Shown here piece by piece: positions 60,274 through 64,000 of a DNA stretch of 64,000 bases. Source of the stretch: a bacterium (lineage in GTDB: Bacteria > Planctomycetota > UBA1135 > UBA2386); the NCBI GenBank assembly GCA_024743115.1, contig JANSXC010000023.1, forward strand, positions 40,883-104,882, in the 5' to 3' direction. The notes beneath the pieces are model-generated. The model saw only the letters and a list, made by a program, of their open reading frames with translations, did no database searches and had not been told where the DNA came from. How positions within the stretch are numbered: the stretch's first letter is position 1; every line of letters begins with the position of its first letter. Both the position numbers and the translations under genes were made by a program.

Positions 60274-61929
60274 CTAATCGCGCCATCTGGACAGTGTCGC
60301 CGCGTCTGGCGCATTCTCTCGACGGATGTAGAGCCCACCCACTACCGGATGCCCCGCCATCCGGCTTGCCCTTACCTCGGGCCACTCCTCGATCGTGAGG
60401 TAGTCCCTGCGGAAATCGGCATGCTCGAACAGTCCTGACCGCGCACTCCACGAGTCGTGGAGCTGGATGAAAGTCGGCTGGCGCTGGTGCAAGATCCAAT
60501 CGGCCAGGAGGGTTGGCTGCCGTCGCAACGACGCGACCGTTCGTTCGCACAGGCCCGCGAGGTCCACGACCTCCATCTGCCGCGACCACATGGCGCCGCC
60601 GACATCTGCGACCAGCACCGTCGGGTCTTGGACCCCAGCTTCGTGCGCCCAACCCGCCATCCGTTCGTGATTGCGTTGAACGGTTGCCATCGGCACCACG
60701 GGTTGCTCGACGAACTCGGACGTGGCAGACAGAGATCTCGTCACGATGATGATGAAGTAGGCGCCTACGGCAAGACGCGTGAAGAGTCGCAGCACGCCGA
60801 CCGACTCGTGCGCTCGCGCGCCGAGTTCGAATAGCACCCAGGGCAAGGCGAGCGTGACGAAGGGTGAGCCGAACCGATCGAGCCCCATCCAATCCGCCGG
60901 CAGGCTCTCGTAGAGCACGAGCCCCGCTGTTACGGCCACTGGCCACACTCGTCTGGTGTCGGATGTTCTGGATCCGGCCGAAGCGAAGCTCAAGGCCAAC
61001 ACGATTGCGCCGGCGTCGCCCCCGAGACAGTGCCCGATTCTCGACGCCAGGACCTCCAGGACCAGATAGACGACCAATGCATGCAGGGCGGACCATCGCC
61101 AAGTTCGAAGACGCGGCCAGGACCAGCGCACGAGCAGGCAACCAGCCAGAGCCGTTCCTACCGCCAAAGCCGCCGTAAGGTCCGGCAGCGCCGCTGCCGG
61201 TGACCCGACCTTCGCTCGGAACGTGTTCGGCACGAAGTCGCCGAACGTCGACACGCGCCACGATGTGATGAGCAGCACGGCGCCGCCGCTCGTTCCGGCG
61301 CAGACGAGAGATTGTCGCAGTCGCGATCGCCAGTCGTCGTGTCGACCAAGAACGATCGCGATGGGCGCGATCGCCGCCAACCAGAGCCCGTCGGGTCGAA
61401 TGCCGAACGCGAGACCGCCTAGCAGTCCGGCCGTCACCGTCATCTTCGTGCCAGGGCGCTCCCAGACCACGGCCGCAGTCATCAACAGGCCGGCAGTCCA
61501 CGAGGTGTACAAACCATTCTCCAGCCCGCTCGCCGCCCAGGTCACGATGCTCGCGTGACAGCAAAGGGCTCCCGCGACCGCGCTCGCAGCCAGCGACGAA
61601 GCGCCGAACGTCCTCATCCCCACGTGCCGCACGATCATGCCGGCAACGAGGACACAGGTCAGCCCCAGGATCTTGGGTAGCCAGACAGGGTCCAGCAGGC
61701 CGAGGTACGCGAAACCGGCGAGGACCCAGGCCCATACAGCATTCGTGAAGCCTTCGACGGGTTCGACTCCGGGGAAGTGCACCCATCCGAGCCCCTCGGC
61801 TGCGTTCCGCGCATAGGCCAGCGTGATACCGGCATCGTCTACGATCCAGGAGCCGTATGGCGATGCCCGCCAAACCAGCACGGCCGCAAGTGTACCGATC
61901 GTGACGACGAATCCCCTCAGGCCAGACAT
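60274..61929 (-). CDS. GT-C type membrane glycosyltransferase (AftB-like)
   Basis: 551 residues with many membrane helices. After the first helix comes WIVDDAGITLAYARNAAEGLGWVHFPGVEPVEGFTNAVWAWVLAG: the Asp-Asp pair (31-32) in the first outer loop and the EPVEGFTN stretch are typical of GT-C polyprenyl-phosphosugar transferases such as the AftB group. The C-terminal ~120 residues are a soluble outer domain. It probably adds sugars from a lipid-linked donor to a cell-envelope glycan. Codon usage and start are unremarkable. Confidence 0.78.
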   Translation of the reverse strand: MSGLRGFVVTIGTLAAVLVWRASPYGSWIVDDAGITLAYARNAAEGLGWVHFPGVEPVEGFTNAVWAWVLAGFAYLGLLDPVWLPKILGLTCVLVAGMIVRHVGMRTFGASSLAASAVAGALCCHASIVTWAASGLENGLYTSWTAGLLMTAAVVWERPGTKMTVTAGLLGGLAFGIRPDGLWLAAIAPIAIVLGRHDDWRSRLRQSLVCAGTSGGAVLLITSWRVSTFGDFVPNTFRAKVGSPAAALPDLTAALAVGTALAGCLLVRWSWPRLRTWRWSALHALVVYLVLEVLASRIGHCLGGDAGAIVLALSFASAGSRTSDTRRVWPVAVTAGLVLYESLPADWMGLDRFGSPFVTLALPWVLFELGARAHESVGVLRLFTRLAVGAYFIIIVTRSLSATSEFVEQPVVPMATVQRNHERMAGWAHEAGVQDPTVLVADVGGAMWSRQMEVVDLAGLCERTVASLRRQPTLLADWILHQRQPTFIQLHDSWSARSGLFEHADFRRDYLTIEEWPEVRASRMAGHPVVGGLYIRRENAPDAATLSRWRD

Positions 61930-62302
61930 CGGAGCAACTGCACGAGATGAGACCTGCTGCCGTCCGACAGGGAGCGCATTGGGCGCGGCGCGGTCGGTGG
62001 CTATATCCGCGGCGTCGCTCGACGTAACGTCGCAGGGTTCGTTGATCGGGCACTGCGCCCAAGGCCGTGACCGGCGTTCCCATACCCAACGCTATGCGCA
62101 CCGTCGCCAGGAACGAACTCGTGTTTGGTATCCTTGCGGTGGCCAGATCCTCGTGCCAGTTGCACACGGTCACCTCCACGTCGACTTCGGCGTGCTCGGG
62201 ATTCCCGTCTGTCTCGGGCCGCTGCCCGGCCGCATGACGGTAAGTCTGCGGGGGCTGGGCAGGGTGGCGCCACGAGAGTCCGTCGAAGGCGAAGAAGGGC
62301 GG
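61930..62302. other. Gap without a confident gene
   Basis: About 370 bases between the start of the minus-strand GT-C gene and a tentative plus-strand ORF. The promoter of the GT-C gene must lie here. The plus frame that runs into the tentative ORF is open through the whole gap and reads PCGGQILVPVAHGHLHVDFG around 62140-62200, so that gene could start earlier than listed. No RNA gene, repeat or hairpin with a T run was seen. Confidence 0.5.
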
Positions 62303-62587
62303 ATGCCGAGCGATGACAGCGACTGCCGTCAGGTCAGCGGCAGAGAATCCGTCGGTGACGACCCCGGCCTGCCGACTTGCAGGCGGATCCTGCTTACGCC
62401 CGTGACGTTGGTCGCGGATGCCGCGACCGCGGTGATCGTGGCGCCGATCGTTGTGGTGGGGGCTAGCGTGAAGCTTGTGGGCGTGGTCGTGGTGGAACCT
62501 CTGGGTTGCGCGGCTTCGGAGTTCTCGGGCGACCTGGGCGGGTCGCCGACCTTCTTCGAGCGCGAACCCGAGTCGACCTCAGGATGA
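62303..62587 (+). CDS. Possible small exported or membrane protein, hypothetical
   Basis: 94 codons with a hydrophobic stretch (VTLVADAATAVIVAPIVVVGASVKLVGVVVVE) in the second third; the LTPVTLVADAATAVIVAPI part recalls small YceK/YidQ-like lipoproteins, though the N-terminal signal is unclear. Upstream GAAGAAGGG gives a weak ribosome-binding site. The last nine bases overlap the convergent PIN-domain gene. It may be a chance ORF in GC-rich DNA, or its start may lie further upstream. Confidence 0.35.
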   Translation: MPSDDSDCRQVSGRESVGDDPGLPTCRRILLTPVTLVADAATAVIVAPIVVVGASVKLVGVVVVEPLGCAASEFSGDLGGSPTFFEREPESTSG

Positions 62588-63028
62588 GGCTTCGCCGCCT
62601 TCGTTGAGTTCCACGAGCTTCTCGGCGAGTTGCTTGGGTGTGATCGTTGTGACCCCCCTGATCTCTCGGTCGAACAAGTGTGCGAAGTCACGGCGGTCAC
62701 CCGTAACGAAGTAGTCGGCCCGCGCTGCAATCGCGGCGCAGAAGAGTGGAGCGTCCTTGTCCGCCAACTGAACCGGGAGTTCGAACAGGGCAGAGGGATG
62801 GATCTGGATTCCCTTCCCTTCTCCGGCGCGAGGGTGCGTGACGAGAGCTTCGAAGGTCGGCAGCCAGATCGACCGCTTCAGAGTGAGATTGCGGCGGGCT
62901 TCCTCGCGGGCGAGGTCGCTCGTCATGACAGCATCCGCCTGCTCGATGGCGAGTTTGATCAGGCGGAAGAAGACGCTCTCTGGATTGCTGGCTGAGAACA
63001 GCACGTTTGCATCCAGGAACAGCCGCAC
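62579..63028 (-). CDS. PIN-domain ribonuclease toxin (VapC-like)
   Basis: 149 residues. The acidic metal-binding residues of a PIN nuclease are in place: LFLDANVLFSA (Asp6), TSDLAREEARRNL (Glu), KDAPLFCAAIAARADYFVTGDRRDF (two Asp). Such proteins cleave RNA with Mg2+ or Mn2+. It lies six bases downstream of an AbrB-type antitoxin gene on the same strand, the usual antitoxin-first order. Confidence 0.87.
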   Translation of the reverse strand: MRLFLDANVLFSASNPESVFFRLIKLAIEQADAVMTSDLAREEARRNLTLKRSIWLPTFEALVTHPRAGEGKGIQIHPSALFELPVQLADKDAPLFCAAIAARADYFVTGDRRDFAHLFDREIRGVTTITPKQLAEKLVELNEGGEASS

Positions 63029-63034
63029 GATGTC

Positions 63035-63265
63035 CTACTTGGGCTTGGGCAGCAGGTTCTCGATCGCCTGCTCGTCGCTGGCAAACTCAGCGATGCGTTC
63101 TTCCGTGTAGAACTCGATCGGCACGCTGATCGATGGTCGGAGCAGGATGCCCTCTGCGGTCTGCTCGATAAACAGCTCGGCACCCGCCTCGAGGCCAAAC
63201 GCCCGCCGGAGAGCTGCCGGGATGGTGACGACGCCGCGCTCGTTGATGGTGGTTCGGTTTGGCAT
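63035..63265 (-). CDS. AbrB/MazE-like antitoxin
   Basis: 76 residues with a swapped-hairpin DNA-binding domain at the N-terminus: TTINERGVVTIPAALRRAFGLEAGAELFIEQTAEGILLRP. The C-terminal 25 residues are acidic and probably wrap the PIN toxin. GGAAGG lies a few bases before the ATG. The protein should repress its own operon through the palindrome just upstream. Confidence 0.88.
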   Translation of the reverse strand: MPNRTTINERGVVTIPAALRRAFGLEAGAELFIEQTAEGILLRPSISVPIEFYTEERIAEFASDEQAIENLLPKPK

Positions 63266-63283
63266 GCCTTCCGTATCTCAGTA

Positions 63284-63300
63284 ATGCTGAAATACAGCAT
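63284..63300. promoter_or_regulatory. Palindromic operator of the toxin-antitoxin operon
   Basis: ATGCTG, five bases, CAGCAT form a perfect 6-bp inverted repeat, AT-rich against its surroundings, about 20-35 bases before the antitoxin start. AbrB-type antitoxins bind such sites and shut off their own promoter; binding here is inferred. Confidence 0.65.
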
Positions 63301-63394
63301 ATCGGTAGTAGGCCGATCCGGCAAGCGATGTCTCTGTAGGCAATTGGGCCGCAACTGACGCGGCGCTTGCCGCCGGCTGCTCAGAACCCAAGCG

Positions 63395-63450
63395 GAGCGC
63401 CGAAGGCGCTCGGCGTGGTCCGGAGCTGGTTTGCTCGCGACAGCGAGCAA
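63395..63450. repeat. Two adjacent inverted repeats
   Basis: GAGCGCC-gaa-GGCGCTC (63395-63411) and TTGCTCGC-gaca-GCGAGCAA (63431-63450) are perfect hairpins between the end of the partial minus-strand gene and the antitoxin promoter. The second lies seven bases past the stop and may end transcription, but neither is followed by a T run on the minus strand. Confidence 0.55.
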
Positions 63451-63456
63451 CCCGGC

Positions 63457-64000
63457 TCAGAACACCCCGATCGTCGCCGCGATCCGGTTGGTGCTCGTCA
63501 CCGCCGTGATCACGCCCTGCGAGTCCAGCTCGGCGGCGACCACTTGCTGGTAACCGATGACCCCGGCGAGGGCCGGCGCTTCCGGGATCACGACCTCGAG
63601 CGTCAGCATGCCGTTCGTTGGCACGTAGAAGCCGGTGATGTCGGGCGTCACGGTTGACGTGCAGACTGGCAGGCTCAGCGGGGTGAGTGCGGACAACGGT
63701 ACGTTCGTCGTGCTGAGGCCGAACACGCCGAGCGCGAGGGCGTTGGTCGTCAGGCCGTCGGCGCGCGAATGCAGCGTCGTGCCGGTCCACAGCAAGTCGA
63801 TCGCGGTGAGCGTGTTGGGGCCCGCGCTGCCGCTGCAGCCGCCGGTGCCGTAGGTGACGGTGGCCGGGCAGTCGGAAGCGAGTTTCGTAAGTCGACCTGA
63901 CACCACACGGCCCGCGCGGTCGAAGCTGCCGCCCACTGCGAGGCTGCCGTCAGAGTGCGGCGCAAGCGCGAGTGCGGGTGCGTCGAGGCCACCGTCGACG
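63457..64000 (-). CDS. C-terminal part of a beta-propeller-like exported protein (runs off the window)
   Basis: The minus-strand frame is open to the window edge, so the true start lies outside. The first visible residues (PALALAPHSDGSLAVGGSFDRAGRVVSGRLTKL) are a repeat unit of the type seen in delta-60/propeller-like proteins that are abundant in planctomycete genomes. The last ~140 residues form a beta-rich end domain (LTPLSLPVCTSTVTPDITGFYVPTNGMLTLEVVIPEAPALAGVIGYQQVVAAE). Extracellular location is inferred from related proteins. Function unknown. Confidence 0.72.
   Translation of the reverse strand, partial: VDGGLDAPALALAPHSDGSLAVGGSFDRAGRVVSGRLTKLASDCPATVTYGTGGCSGSAGPNTLTAIDLLWTGTTLHSRADGLTTNALALGVFGLSTTNVPLSALTPLSLPVCTSTVTPDITGFYVPTNGMLTLEVVIPEAPALAGVIGYQQVVAAELDSQGVITAVTSTNRIAATIGVF

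Overview
The window is about two-thirds G+C and carries roughly 55 protein genes, packed with many ATGA/GTGA start-stop overlaps and few clear Shine-Dalgarno sites. No rRNA, tRNA, CRISPR array or insertion sequence was seen. The gene content points to the Planctomycetota: ECF sigma factors fused through a membrane helix to long carboxypeptidase-regulatory-like repeat regions, many exported or lipoprotein hypotheticals, a cytochrome-motif/copper-monooxygenase/TPR lipoprotein, and a large secreted metalloprotease. That assignment is an inference from gene style; no marker gene such as 16S rRNA is present.

Layout. 0-3.3 kb: an exported thioredoxin-like/HEAT protein whose frame is crossed by an in-frame TGA, coupled to a beta-lactamase-fold serine hydrolase. 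3.4-8.0 kb (minus): a type II secretion/type IV pilus-like operon with a PilT/GspE-type ATPase, two GspF-like platform proteins and three prepilin-like proteins. 8.2-13.9 kb (minus): two transmembrane ECF-sigma/carboxypeptidase-regulatory fusions. 14.0-15.3 kb: a cobalamin riboswitch and an exported protein of the kind found in B12-capture loci. 15.3-22.7 kb: an acetyltransferase, a transglutaminase-like/jacalin-like protein, a secreted HExxH protein, and a minus-strand operon of a DUF2235 hydrolase, a DUF455 ferritin-like protein and an ATP-grasp protein. 22.9-30.2 kb: an M4/M36-type metalloprotease, a renalase-like oxidoreductase, and an AtuA/AtuA-C-terminal/phosphotransacetylase-like set.

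30.2-38.6 kb: a second exported thioredoxin-like gene crossed by an in-frame TGA, here in a U-P-P-C position; an ECF sigma/LRR membrane pair; an RlmN/Cfr methyltransferase; a DinB/BstA-like protein; and the biotin carboxylase plus biotin carrier of an acyl-CoA carboxylase. 38.7-49.3 kb: a third ECF fusion carrying a CxxCH motif, an SGNH hydrolase, a glycosyltransferase, and a TolC/HlyD/ABC trio whose ABC subunit has lost its catalytic residues. 49.6-64 kb: a YhhQ transporter, arginyl-tRNA synthetase, the copper-monooxygenase/TPR lipoprotein, a RidA-like protein, an ABC-F protein, a sialidase-SGNH fusion, small coupled membrane ORFs, a GT-C membrane glycosyltransferase, an AbrB/PIN toxin-antitoxin pair and the end of a beta-propeller-like protein.

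The most interesting observation is that two unrelated loci 30 kb apart each have an exported thioredoxin-fold gene interrupted by a TGA at or next to the redox-active position, with a hairpin immediately downstream. This is the expected look of bacterial selenoproteins, and conventional annotation would cut each gene in two. Other notable points are the riboswitch-controlled exported protein, the catalytically dead ABC subunit and the possible heme-binding sigma-factor fusion.
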